The notes below the pieces were generated by a model. It worked only from the letters and a program-made list of their open reading frames with translations. It was not told the origin of the DNA and searched no databases. A program made the translations under genes and the position numbers. Shown here one piece after another: positions 8,674-16,706 of a stretch of DNA of 64,000 nt. How positions within the stretch are numbered: position 1 is the first letter of the stretch; each line of letters starts with the position of its first letter. The DNA is from Methylicorpusculum oleiharenae (GTDB lineage: Bacteria > Pseudomonadota > Gammaproteobacteria > Methylococcales > Methylomonadaceae), in contig NZ_WUTY02000002.1 in the NCBI RefSeq assembly GCF_009828925.2, positions 1 through 64,000 of the forward strand, read 5' to 3'.

Positions 8674-9981
8674 TTACATGGTCTGATTAGTTGGTGTAAT
8701 TGAAACGATTACATCCCTCTCAGGCTTATACGTAATACTAACGGTTGGTTTAATGTCTTCGTTGACGAGAATTGTGAATTCTCGTAACACGGTGACAATA
8801 ATCACCATCATTTCCAACTCGGCAAAATGCCGGCCAACACAATTATGCACGCCACCACCGAACGGCAGAAACGTGTATTTATGGCGCGGAGTAACGCCAC
8901 TGTTTAAAAAGTGTTCTGGGTGAAATTCGTTTGGCCGCTCCCACCACCTACCATCACGATTGGTCGAATACAGGCTCATTATTACTGACGTACCTTGTGG
9001 AACCGTTTTTCCTCCTACAGTAATCGTCTCTGCTGTATCTCTACTAAGGGCGATAGCCTGCGGATATAAGCGTAATGTCTCATAAAGCGCCGCCTTGGTG
9101 TAGATCAACTGTTCTATAGTGTCTGGCGTCAACTTGTCATCCTTGAGGCCCTGAATTTCACTGGTGATCCGATTATGGACCGCCTCATGCTTACCTATGA
9201 GGTAAAAGAACCATATTAACGTATTAACAGTCGTGTCTTGTCCAGCCAGGAACAACGTAACCGCTTCATCCCTTAATAACGCTCTCGACATATGCGAGCC
9301 GTTTCTATCCCTGCCTTTCATCATTAGCGAAATTAAATCATGGCCTGTCGGTTCGATGCCATCGATTTTGGCATCAACATAGGCCACGAATTGATTGATG
9401 GCTTTCTCCATCCGCCTGTTTTGGAGAAAAAAAAGCTGTTTTAATATTCCCTTACCTAGCGTCTCTGTTAGCAAATGCGGAAATAACCCTTTTACAATGG
9501 TATCAATCGCAGACATCAATAATTCTTCACTATTAGCTGATTTTGTCTGGCCGAACATTACTTGAATCAGAATGCTTTGAATGATTGCTTTTAATTCTTC
9601 CGATATGTTTACTTTAGTGATGCCATCGTTTTTAAGCCGCATTGCCGCTTTGTCGGCTTCTTTAAGCATAATGCCGTGCCACTCGGCGATTGCTTGCTTT
9701 GTAAACAGTGGCTGCATTAATCGCCGCTGGTTTGTCCATGTAGCGCCCTTGCTGTTAAAAAGCCCATCGCCGAACATTGGTTTTTTGGCTTCATAAAGCG
9801 AGTCTCTATTCAGTAGCCCCCGCGCTTCTTGATTGAATATTTCCTCGTAATGTTCAGGATTTGATGTAAACAAAAGCCTCTTATTAAAAAATTTGGTTTG
9901 CACAAAGTCGCCATATTTTTTGTGTATAGCGGTTAATGCACCTGCCGGATTTGTAATGAGTCTAACGAGATAAATAAGCAT
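8674..9981 (-). CDS. Cytochrome P450
   Basis: The 435-residue protein shows the P450 hallmarks in order: helix C WTNQRRLMQP, I-helix LFLAGQDTTVNTL (oxygen activation A/G-G-x-D-T-T), K-helix ETLRLYP (ExxR), and the haem-binding loop FLPFGGGVHNCVGRHF with Cys381. It lacks a long N-terminal membrane anchor and starts with a short hydrophobic stretch (MLIYLVRLI). It uses haem to hydroxylate an unknown substrate and needs redox partners not encoded nearby. It is translationally linked to its neighbours: 2 bases after the TonB-receptor stop and 4 bases before the response regulator start. The substrate may be the compound imported by that receptor; this is inference. Confidence 0.93.
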   Translation of the reverse strand: MLIYLVRLITNPAGALTAIHKKYGDFVQTKFFNKRLLFTSNPEHYEEIFNQEARGLLNRDSLYEAKKPMFGDGLFNSKGATWTNQRRLMQPLFTKQAIAEWHGIMLKEADKAAMRLKNDGITKVNISEELKAIIQSILIQVMFGQTKSANSEELLMSAIDTIVKGLFPHLLTETLGKGILKQLFFLQNRRMEKAINQFVAYVDAKIDGIEPTGHDLISLMMKGRDRNGSHMSRALLRDEAVTLFLAGQDTTVNTLIWFFYLIGKHEAVHNRITSEIQGLKDDKLTPDTIEQLIYTKAALYETLRLYPQAIALSRDTAETITVGGKTVPQGTSVIMSLYSTNRDGRWWERPNEFHPEHFLNSGVTPRHKYTFLPFGGGVHNCVGRHFAELEMMVIIVTVLREFTILVNEDIKPTVSITYKPERDVIVSITPTNQTM

Positions 9982-9983
9982 GA

Positions 9984-12023
9984 CTAGAATGTCGCTTTGA
10001 CTTGTCCCAAGACGGTACGCCCAAGAATGGATTCATCGCCCGAAAATAAAATAGGATTTAACGTTGGCTCTTTTAGAGTTGCATTAAAAATATTGTTGAT
10101 TCTAAATGTGAATTCGATTGGTTTCGCTATCTTTGTCGATAGTGTTAGCCCCGCCGTAAAATAGTCGGATAAATTACTACGCGGATCATCGGACGGCCGT
10201 TTTCGTTCCCCAATCCAATTTAGCTGAGTCCCAATCGCCCAATTGTCGGTAATATCCCAGTGTATTAAGCCTTTTACCATGTGTTCTGGCATCAGGCCTG
10301 TATAGGGAGTGGATGGCAACCCATGATAACTGTAGCTAACAGCGAAATCCGCAGCGCTATTTAATGCGTACTTTGCTTCTGTTTCGAAGCCAATCCCATC
10401 AATTGGGTCGCTGTTACGAAAACCAACAGGGGTTACACTTGAGGAATGAGTGGAGGTGATTAAATTATCTTGTTTAAACCAATAAACATTGGCAGACGTC
10501 AATAAATCAGACGACCATTTTTTTTCTATCTGGAATTCAACCGTATTTACAGTCTCCGCTTTAATTGTAGTGCCCGGAGTCAGCGGTAGATTCTTCTCAA
10601 GAAACGACGGTGGGCGAAATGCCCTGCTGTATAACAACTTGGTTGTCAAATTCAAATCGACGTTCCACACCAGCGCAATACGCGGACTATACCCGGGTGA
10701 TACGTCTGAGTAATAGTCGTAGCGAAAGCCAGTAGTAAGATACCAATCTGTTGAGAAATTCCACTCATCCTGTATTAGCGCATAGTAGTTTGTTCGCTCT
10801 TTCGATGCTAACAATGGATCTCTTCCAAATGCCGATACTTCCGTTAATGGAATTTGCTGCACAAAAGTTGGAGTAATGATGTAATTGATTTTATTAGTTC
10901 CATCATTCCAATTATAAATAAGTCCTGTACCGCCTGTGATCGTGTGTTTTTTGATGCCAACGTAATTGATTTGTGTGGTGAGTCCTGTTGTACCCTGGAA
11001 ACCAGACACACTATTTCTTGCGCCTGATGGCAATAATCCGCCGAATGTCCCGGCCGGCAACAAATTAGTAACGGTACTTGGATTTTGCCCCAGGAAATAA
11101 AACGTCGTTTTATTTGTTACTGTATCGGTAATTTCATTATTTAGGGATAGGTCAAGATTGTAGATATCATTATTTGTGCCGCCCGTATCATCAAGGGCAT
11201 ACGCGGCTCCAATACCCGTTTCTACATGTCTAAATCCTTGATAACCCGCACGAAGCCGGATCATGTCTTTGTAGGCCACGTCTAGCCGCGCATCAATGTC
11301 TCCCCGACCATTATTTGTGAATCCTGGTGCATTGGAGACATTGGTTCCAAACTGGTTATCTAGAACTGTCTGTGCGTCTTGGTTGACTCGTCCTTCATAA
11401 CCATTTGTACTACCCCCTTGTATGGCTAGGCTATATTCTATGTCGCCCGATTCGTCACCGTATTCAGCCCATCCTTCATAGGTATCTTGATTGCCAAAAA
11501 ACCCACCTGCATCGCCACCTTTGAGCTCTTTACCGGTTTTCAGAATAATGTTGATAACTCCGGTCGTAGCGTCACCACCATAGAGCATTGAACCCGGTCC
11601 TCTAATCACTTCTATGTGTGAAATATTCTTAACCGGCAGATTCCATTCGTATGGTTTACCTCCAAATAATGTATTCCGAACAGGTACGCCATTAATTAAA
11701 ATCAATACTTGCGCGTTTGTCTCAGAATATACCCCTCGAAAACCAATTACATTAACGCCATTCCTGGCGTTGCTTACATGTACACCCGGTAAATATTCGA
11801 GAACATCCGTTAAGCGTCTAGCACCGATTCTCTCAATATCTTTGGCCGTCATAACCGACGTAACACTGGGACTTAGGCTTTGCGGCAAAGGGCGCCCTGA
11901 TGCAATTGATTGCATTTGATCAGAACCATGAATCAACATGAGGTCATCTTCAGTTTCGGCAAATACGTTTCGTGTCAGACCAAAACATATCAACAGGTAT
12001 TTTGCTTTTTGGGATCCAGTCAT
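9984..12023 (-). CDS. TonB-dependent outer-membrane receptor
   Basis: The product is about 679 residues. A signal peptide ends near FGLTRNVFAETEDD. The plug domain follows with SVTSVMTAKDIERIGARRL, LEYLPGVHV, GFRGV, VLILINGVPVR and VIRGPGSMLYGGDATTGVINI. The C-terminal barrel has repeated amphipathic strands and ends in Phe (GQVKATF). The family imports siderophores, cobalamin, carbohydrates or other scarce ligands with energy from TonB/ExbBD, which are not in the window. The ATG at 12021-12023 is used; the codon nine bases upstream is a TTG. It is the first gene of the receptor-P450-regulator operon. Confidence 0.93.
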   Translation of the reverse strand: MTGSQKAKYLLICFGLTRNVFAETEDDLMLIHGSDQMQSIASGRPLPQSLSPSVTSVMTAKDIERIGARRLTDVLEYLPGVHVSNARNGVNVIGFRGVYSETNAQVLILINGVPVRNTLFGGKPYEWNLPVKNISHIEVIRGPGSMLYGGDATTGVINIILKTGKELKGGDAGGFFGNQDTYEGWAEYGDESGDIEYSLAIQGGSTNGYEGRVNQDAQTVLDNQFGTNVSNAPGFTNNGRGDIDARLDVAYKDMIRLRAGYQGFRHVETGIGAAYALDDTGGTNNDIYNLDLSLNNEITDTVTNKTTFYFLGQNPSTVTNLLPAGTFGGLLPSGARNSVSGFQGTTGLTTQINYVGIKKHTITGGTGLIYNWNDGTNKINYIITPTFVQQIPLTEVSAFGRDPLLASKERTNYYALIQDEWNFSTDWYLTTGFRYDYYSDVSPGYSPRIALVWNVDLNLTTKLLYSRAFRPPSFLEKNLPLTPGTTIKAETVNTVEFQIEKKWSSDLLTSANVYWFKQDNLITSTHSSSVTPVGFRNSDPIDGIGFETEAKYALNSAADFAVSYSYHGLPSTPYTGLMPEHMVKGLIHWDITDNWAIGTQLNWIGERKRPSDDPRSNLSDYFTAGLTLSTKIAKPIEFTFRINNIFNATLKEPTLNPILFSGDESILGRTVLGQVKATF

Positions 12024-12851
12024 AGTAACCAATGGTTAAAGGTTATTCCATTTTATCTATTACGATATTTAATTCTTGCCCCATTGGATCTGTTGCTTCT
12101 TCAGATGGTGCGAATAGGATTCTTATGGGTATTGCTATGTCTTTGTAAGTAACTCTAAGGTATCGAACAGAGTATCTAACGTGACTATTCACGTGCTTTT
12201 TTTGCAATAAGAAACGAACAAAAATGCCCCGTCCTTACACACCAGTCCCGTTACTACTCGATACTTTTTGCTCTTATCCTGAATAATATTAATTTCTTTC
12301 ACGGCTTTAGTTTTAAAAAACTCAACAAGCTCGGCTTCTTCTATAGTGTATATATTGATTACGTTATGCCAGTAACAGTGAAATGTAATTAAACACCGTT
12401 AAACTCAATAATTTTATACAATATAACAGGCGGATTCAACTCCGAAGTGCACTCACCAACACCAGGATATGAAGAAGATTAGCAGCTATAGTTTCAAGCC
12501 TTTTCAATCCGACCAAAGGCGAGAAATGACTTGAGAAACTACAACCAGCTAACCCAAAAACAAAAATACCAGATCGAGATATTAAAGAACCAAAAAGACA
12601 TGGCGGAATTACTTCAGGTCTCACCCAGTCCGTTACCTGCTTCATTTTGGTTATTCGGTTATGTAATGGTAGGTCTACTAAGTTGGAAACGAGTCGGGCG
12701 CATAATAGGTTGACAGGATAAATCTTCGCTCTAAGCAATTAGCCATGATTAAACACTCGTGGTGTTTTGCAGTCAGGTAGGGTGATGGCATGCTTCTTCC
12801 TGTTAAATGAGTCGGTGCATTTTGACACCGTTTAGGGGCGAGGAGGAGTGC
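12024..12851. other. Intergenic stretch with an IS30 fragment
   Basis: This 828-bp AT-rich region carries the promoter of the TonB-receptor operon at its left side and an IS30-type transposase fragment at 12525-12635. The remaining frames are short, overlap each other on opposite strands and show no recognisable domain. The 5' end of the DUF1810 gene lies at the right side with its ribosome binding site AGGAGGAG at about 12840-12848. Confidence 0.5.
12525..12635 (+). pseudogene. IS30-family transposase N-terminal fragment
   Basis: The plus strand reads NYNQLTQKQKYQIEILKN followed by MAELLQVSPS. This matches the conserved start of IS30 transposases (YxxLT..QRyqI..L......IA..LgvhpSTISRE). The frame has no good start and the helix-turn-helix is lost after SPS, so only about 35 codons remain. 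No terminal repeats of the element were found around it. Confidence 0.55.
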
Positions 12852-13334
12852 ATGTCATCACCCTATTCCAACGTGGATTCACAAGCTCAAAGTCTCGGGA
12901 GCATGCAAATGGACGATAATTACCGTTTAATACGCTTTGTCGAAGCCCAAGCTTCTGTTTATGAGCACGTGTGCTCGGAACTGCGCCGGGGCCATAAAAC
13001 CAGCCACTGGATGTGGTTCATTTTTCCGCAAATAAAAGGCCTTGGGCACAGCGCTGTAGCGAAAGAATTTGCTATTTCATCTCGCAAAGAAGCTGAAGCG
13101 TATCTGCAGCATCCGCTACTGGGCCCAAGGCTTCACGAATGCACTCGACTGGTTAACGCCCTTGAAGGCCGTTCAATCAGCCAGATTTTCGGTTATCCGG
13201 ATGATCTGAAGTTTTTATCCTGCATGACACTCTTTGTCCACGCCACGACTGATAACCAAGACTTTGCTACGGCTATTCAAAAGTATTTTGCAGGCCATGA
13301 GGATCCGTTAACGATTGAGCGGCTGGAGGGGTAA
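12852..13334 (+). CDS. DUF1810 family protein
   Basis: The product is about 160 residues and covers the whole DUF1810 domain: RFVEAQASVYEHVCSELRRG, KTSHWMWFIFPQIKGLGHS, AVAKEFAISSRKEAEAYLQH, GPRLHECTRLV, and FGYPDDLKFLSCMTLF. The family is widespread and lacks an established function; the name calpastatin seen in some annotations is misleading. The ATG at 12852 is chosen because AGGAGGAG lies just upstream; an earlier in-frame ATG at 12807 lacks one. It is a single gene between transposon debris and a toxin-antitoxin pair. Confidence 0.85.
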   Translation: MSSPYSNVDSQAQSLGSMQMDDNYRLIRFVEAQASVYEHVCSELRRGHKTSHWMWFIFPQIKGLGHSAVAKEFAISSRKEAEAYLQHPLLGPRLHECTRLVNALEGRSISQIFGYPDDLKFLSCMTLFVHATTDNQDFATAIQKYFAGHEDPLTIERLEG

Positions 13335-13484
13335 ATTGGGTTGCCTAGTGTTCGCATAAACCAGGACTGGTTTCATAGGGCACGGAAGTGATTGGCTTAA
13401 GTGGGCGCAGGAAATCTGCCCGGCCAACAGCTTGTGTTGTTAACCCTAATTTTTAACGCTAATTTAGCTCAATGGTACTGTGAT

Positions 13485-13528
13485 TGTACGTACCTTACGT
13501 GCTATAGTGTCTAAAAGGAGAAAATCTT
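13485..13528 (+). promoter_or_regulatory. Promoter and RBS region of the tacAT-like pair
   Basis: A -10-like TATAGT at 13503-13508 is followed by the ribosome binding site AAAAGGAG and an ATG at 13529. GTACGTAC lies just upstream (about 13486-13493), a short dyad of the kind that antitoxin dimers bind in autorepressed operons. The -35 element is unclear. Confidence 0.4.
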
Positions 13529-13801
13529 ATGATTTCGAATAAACGTACAGATCGCATTGACCTTAGAATTCATCCTAAAGCTAAAGAAGCGCTTCAAGCT
13601 GCCGCATCACTTCGGCATAAATCAGTCAGCGAATTCATTCTGGAAAGCGCCTTGGATGCTGCCGATGAAGTCCTGGCGGATCGCCGGTACTTTAGCCTTA
13701 CTACCGAACAGTGGGAGGCTTTTCAAGCCGCGTTGGATGCTCCACCGAAGTCCTTACCCAGACTGGAACGATTAATGCGCGAGCCAGGTTTTTTCGATTG
13801 A
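13529..13801 (+). CDS. TacA-type (DUF1778) ribbon-helix-helix antitoxin
   Basis: The 90-residue product begins with the ribbon and helices of DUF1778: RIDLRIHPKAKEALQAAASL, then HKSVSEFILESALDAADEVL. It ends with the neutralising tail (YFSLTTEQWEAFQAALDAPP, LERLMREPGFFD), typical of TacA. TacA binds its operator as an RHH dimer and wraps the TacT acetyltransferase with its tail. Its stop TGA overlaps the TTG start of the toxin gene, so translation is coupled. A good ribosome binding site (AAAAGGAG) precedes the ATG. Confidence 0.92.
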   Translation: MISNKRTDRIDLRIHPKAKEALQAAASLRHKSVSEFILESALDAADEVLADRRYFSLTTEQWEAFQAALDAPPKSLPRLERLMREPGFFD

Positions 13802-14316
13802 ACCGGGAAACCCCGGAAAACCCCCAGATTGTTAAGCTCCATCAGACCCACGGTGTCGAGGCTTTTGATTGCGGCCAGGACAGTTTAAATCAGTATTTAA
13901 AGCGATACGCGTTAATGAGTCAGCGCGGCGATGGTGCCCAAACTTATGTGGGCGTATGCGGGGATAAGATCATTGGTTATTACACCCTGGTTGTCGGGGA
14001 AGTCGCTTATGACGATGCTCCGCAACGGTTAGTCAAAGGGCTTTCACGTCACGGAGTGCCGGTCATGTTATTGGCTCGTCTTGCTACAGATCTTGCCTGG
14101 CAAGGGCAAGGCGTCGGCGCTGGTTTATTAAGAGATGCAATGCAACGTACCCTTCAGGCGGCTGATATCGCCGGTATCAGGGCATTTCTGGTTCACGCCA
14201 AAGATACTAAAGCCAAGGCATTTTATGAGCATTTCAACTTTTCGCCATCACCCACCGACCCTTATCATTTGTTTTTATTAGTTAAAGACATCAGAAAAAC
14301 CATGGGGAATAGTTAA
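13798..14316 (+). CDS. TacT-type GNAT acetyltransferase toxin
   Basis: The product is about 172 residues with a GNAT fold: VEAFDCGQDSLNQYLKRYA near the start, GYYTLVVGEV strand, LLARLATDLAWQGQGVGAGLL with the acetyl-CoA loop QGQGVG, and AKAFYEHFNF with the conserved Tyr. TacT toxins acetylate the amino group of aminoacyl-tRNA and block translation. The start is taken as TTG at 13798-13800, which overlaps the antitoxin stop (TTGA), because no ATG in frame lies near the conserved N-terminus. A longer frame upstream is only open by chance inside the antitoxin gene. The pair is likely a plasmid stabilisation module. Confidence 0.92.
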   Translation: MNRETPENPQIVKLHQTHGVEAFDCGQDSLNQYLKRYALMSQRGDGAQTYVGVCGDKIIGYYTLVVGEVAYDDAPQRLVKGLSRHGVPVMLLARLATDLAWQGQGVGAGLLRDAMQRTLQAADIAGIRAFLVHAKDTKAKAFYEHFNFSPSPTDPYHLFLLVKDIRKTMGNS

Positions 14317-14317
14317 C

Positions 14318-14437
14318 ATGGTCGAAACCAACTGGCAGCACAAAATCGACGTTGTAATTAACGGAAAATCCGCCGACATTGAAAAATTGATGACACTTTT
14401 TTCATCGAAATGGCCGGTGTTTTCATGGCCTTACTAG
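14318..14437 (+). CDS. Small ORF after the toxin gene, unknown
   Basis: A 39-codon frame starts MVETNWQHKIDVVINGK immediately after the TacT gene and ends at TAG 14435-14437. The opening looks like a normal protein start, but the frame stops early and the next 160 bp to the convergent membrane-protein gene hold no long frame. It may be the remnant of a longer gene or chance. No function is assigned. Confidence 0.25.
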   Translation: MVETNWQHKIDVVINGKSADIEKLMTLFSSKWPVFSWPY

Positions 14438-14601
14438 CGACTTCGATGCCAAGCTACAAAAGTCTATTGTTATTGTTCAGAATTGAGTGACGCTTTAATT
14501 CCCTAATCGGCAACATTGACATGATGCGTACGTAAGTCAGGAAGAATCAAGAGAGTCTTGACAAGATCCTTCCTTTACTTGAATCCTCCGGCACTAAGCA
14601 A

Positions 14602-15915
14602 TTAACCCCACTCCTTCATTTCATTCAGGTAATTGCCGACAGCATTGACGATGAGCTGCTGCTTTTTTTCCAGCAATGAAGCCAGCAAGAGTACCGCCAA
14701 GCCTAAGCTGATTGAAAATAGCCAAGGTGCGTTGCTATAAGCGTCGACCACATAACCGCAGTAAAACAGAATGCCACCTAGTAAATTCAGCTGCCCTAGG
14801 AAGAAGGGCGCTTTTTCGCGAAATTTCAGCCCGCCCGTCACAACCAAGGCGATGCCGGTTGATAATGCCAACAACGGCGCAAAGGCTTGGTCACTCAACA
14901 AAGCGGTGAAAACCAAGCCAGTCGCTAATACCGATCCCAGCGAACGGTAGGCTTTAGCGTGGTAAACCACCTGGGTCGATAACGCGAACAGCGCGATGGC
15001 GACCGGGATCGCCAGAGTGTAAAAGTTATTGGGTAGGCCAAAATGTTGCACGGTCATCGGCCCTATCAACAAGACGGCAACCGTGCCGGCGCATTGGCTT
15101 AAATAAATGACCAGTGCCGATTGTGTGTAATGCTTGACAGCAACGATGCCGACGATGGCAGTCATGGTGGCCACGGCCAACGCCAGCCAGAACGACAAGG
15201 GGTATAACAGACTCCTGCCGATAAGTATCCACAAGGGCAAGCTTACCAACGCTCTTGCCGTTAGGCCTTCGGCCAGTTTCATCGTACTGTCCGATTGGAA
15301 TCTACGCTCGATAAGGCTTAGCGCGGCAAATAACACAATAAGCATTACCGGCAAGCCAAAGCCTTCCCGAATCGGCAAAAGCAAGGCCAGATTGCCGAGC
15401 AAGGCCGCTTGCATCAGGGTTTTCACCTGACGTTTCGCCAACATGGAAAAACTGGTGTAGCTGACGGCAACCAACAGCAAAACGGTAATGCCTAAATCAA
15501 CGGCAATTAAAGCCGGATGGACATCGCCAAATTGCAGCCAGCTATAGTCCGGTTGCGGTGCCTGAGCACCTTGCACGTAGGCATATACCATCGCACTGAC
15601 TTGGGACACCTGCACGGGCAAAAAGGCCGCGCCTAACGCAAAAAACAAGCGTGCGCCGGTGCGCTCCTGTAACCCATAATTGCACACCAAGCCGCCAACA
15701 CACAGCGCCAAAACGATCGCCAAACTCACCCAATAACGGTAAGCGGGCAATAAATCGGCATGACTTTGAAACATAAAACCGACCGCCGAAAGTATAATCA
15801 GCAGACTGCCAGCCCAACGCAGATAACGGATGATTTGGCGACTGGATGATTGCGGTACGGTTTCGTTTGGGGTACTGACTTCTGTCGAAGCCAAGTGATA
15901 ATTACTGATAGCCAT
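14602..15915 (-). CDS. Polytopic membrane protein, DUF2157-like
   Basis: The 437-residue protein has a polar N-terminus (about 30 residues) and then roughly twelve hydrophobic segments, beginning YLRWAGSLLIILSAVGFMF and continuing to LAVLLLASLLEKKQQLIV. It resembles the DUF2157-type predicted membrane proteins, but the match is by pattern only. It starts 10 bp after the PspA-like gene and is likely its operon partner, expressed from the sigma-54-type promoter near 16616-16630. A role in envelope stress together with the PspA-like protein is inferred. Its C-terminal residues VGNYLNEMKEWG are cytoplasmic. Confidence 0.75.
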   Translation of the reverse strand: MAISNYHLASTEVSTPNETVPQSSSRQIIRYLRWAGSLLIILSAVGFMFQSHADLLPAYRYWVSLAIVLALCVGGLVCNYGLQERTGARLFFALGAAFLPVQVSQVSAMVYAYVQGAQAPQPDYSWLQFGDVHPALIAVDLGITVLLLVAVSYTSFSMLAKRQVKTLMQAALLGNLALLLPIREGFGLPVMLIVLFAALSLIERRFQSDSTMKLAEGLTARALVSLPLWILIGRSLLYPLSFWLALAVATMTAIVGIVAVKHYTQSALVIYLSQCAGTVAVLLIGPMTVQHFGLPNNFYTLAIPVAIALFALSTQVVYHAKAYRSLGSVLATGLVFTALLSDQAFAPLLALSTGIALVVTGGLKFREKAPFFLGQLNLLGGILFYCGYVVDAYSNAPWLFSISLGLAVLLLASLLEKKQQLIVNAVGNYLNEMKEWG

Positions 15916-15925
15916 GATAATTGTC

Positions 15926-16576
15926 CTATTCGCTGGGGGTTTGGGTAGTGAGTTCGTCGAGCAGCATTTTCAATTCCAGGGTGCTTTCTTCCTGCACAAA
16001 CTCATCGGCAAAACTGTCTTTGATGGTCGCTACCGGGCTGGTCAGTTCTGCGCCGATGACCGACTGTTCCCAGCGTTTAAAAATCGCTTGCGCCCCGGTT
16101 GAGGGGTTGACGTGTTCGGCACGTAACGAAGTGTGTAACTGAATCCGGTTTTGCCGGGCGGATAGCACCTCTTTTTGCGTGTACGATGCGTGTAACTGTG
16201 CCTGGATATCCGCTAAATCTCTCTGGCATTGGTCGAATTGCGCCTTGGCCTTAGCGAGTTCCGGCTCTATTGTCTTCATTTGCTTTTGGACTTGGAGCAA
16301 GCGTTTGACACATTCCAAAGCCTTGGCTTCGTCTTGGTCCTTGATTTTAACTGCCCGACTCGTCCAAATTTCAGCTTGTTTATTCAGGTCGACCCGTTTT
16401 GTTTCAAACTGTTGAATCATCTCTTGGAGACGATGTTGGTGGAGGCGGGTTTTACCTTGGAAAGCTTCCAATTCCTTGATGGCGACCCCGGCGACGGCTT
16501 CGTGGTTTTCAAAATCGTCGGCGACATCGTCCAATTGGGCTTTCAGAGTGACAAAAATACGTTTTAAACTGTTCAT
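15926..16576 (-). CDS. PspA/IM30-like coiled-coil protein
   Basis: The 216-residue protein starts MNSLKRIFVTLKAQLDDVAD, the amphipathic opening typical of PspA/Vipp1, and is almost wholly helical with long coiled coils (residues about 40-150, e.g. QKQMKTIEPELAKAKAQFDQ). PspA binds stressed inner membranes and, in E. coli, restrains the sigma-54 activator PspF. Here the gene is divergent from a sigma-54 activator and preceded by a sigma-54-type promoter, reproducing the PspF-PspA arrangement in outline. AGGAT precedes the ATG at suitable distance. Whether it also inhibits its regulator is inference. Confidence 0.78.
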   Translation of the reverse strand: MNSLKRIFVTLKAQLDDVADDFENHEAVAGVAIKELEAFQGKTRLHQHRLQEMIQQFETKRVDLNKQAEIWTSRAVKIKDQDEAKALECVKRLLQVQKQMKTIEPELAKAKAQFDQCQRDLADIQAQLHASYTQKEVLSARQNRIQLHTSLRAEHVNPSTGAQAIFKRWEQSVIGAELTSPVATIKDSFADEFVQEESTLELKMLLDELTTQTPSE

Positions 16577-16603
16577 AAAGCTATCCTATCAATGTGTGAT
16601 GAC

Positions 16604-16630
16604 AGATAGGTTTTAGCAATAAAAAAGCCA
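16604..16630 (-). promoter_or_regulatory. Sigma-54-type promoter of the pspA-like operon
   Basis: Read on the minus strand, 16630-16615 is TGGCTTTTTTATTGCT. It has GG and GC separated by exactly ten bases, the -24/-12 spacing of RpoN promoters (consensus TGGCAC-N5-TTGCA). Transcription would start near 16604, about 28 bases before the ATG at 16576. The divergent neighbour encodes a sigma-54 activator, which supports the call. Confidence 0.75.
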
Positions 16631-16652
16631 GTTATTTAATGCATTAAATAAC
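16631..16652. promoter_or_regulatory. 22-bp perfect palindrome, likely activator/operator site
   Basis: GTTATTTAATG is followed directly by its reverse complement CATTAAATAAC. It touches the -24 element of the sigma-54-type promoter and lies 55 bp upstream of the activator gene, so it could be the enhancer site, an autoregulatory operator, or both. Confidence 0.65.
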
Positions 16653-16706
16653 AATGAGTTAACAGGCTATACATTTGCTAAAGTTTAAAATATAGTCATA
16701 AATTGC

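Noticed and set aside
12436-12738. 100-codon minus-strand frame near the IS30 fragment
   Set aside because: It is antisense to the IS30-type frame, which has a recognisable transposase motif.
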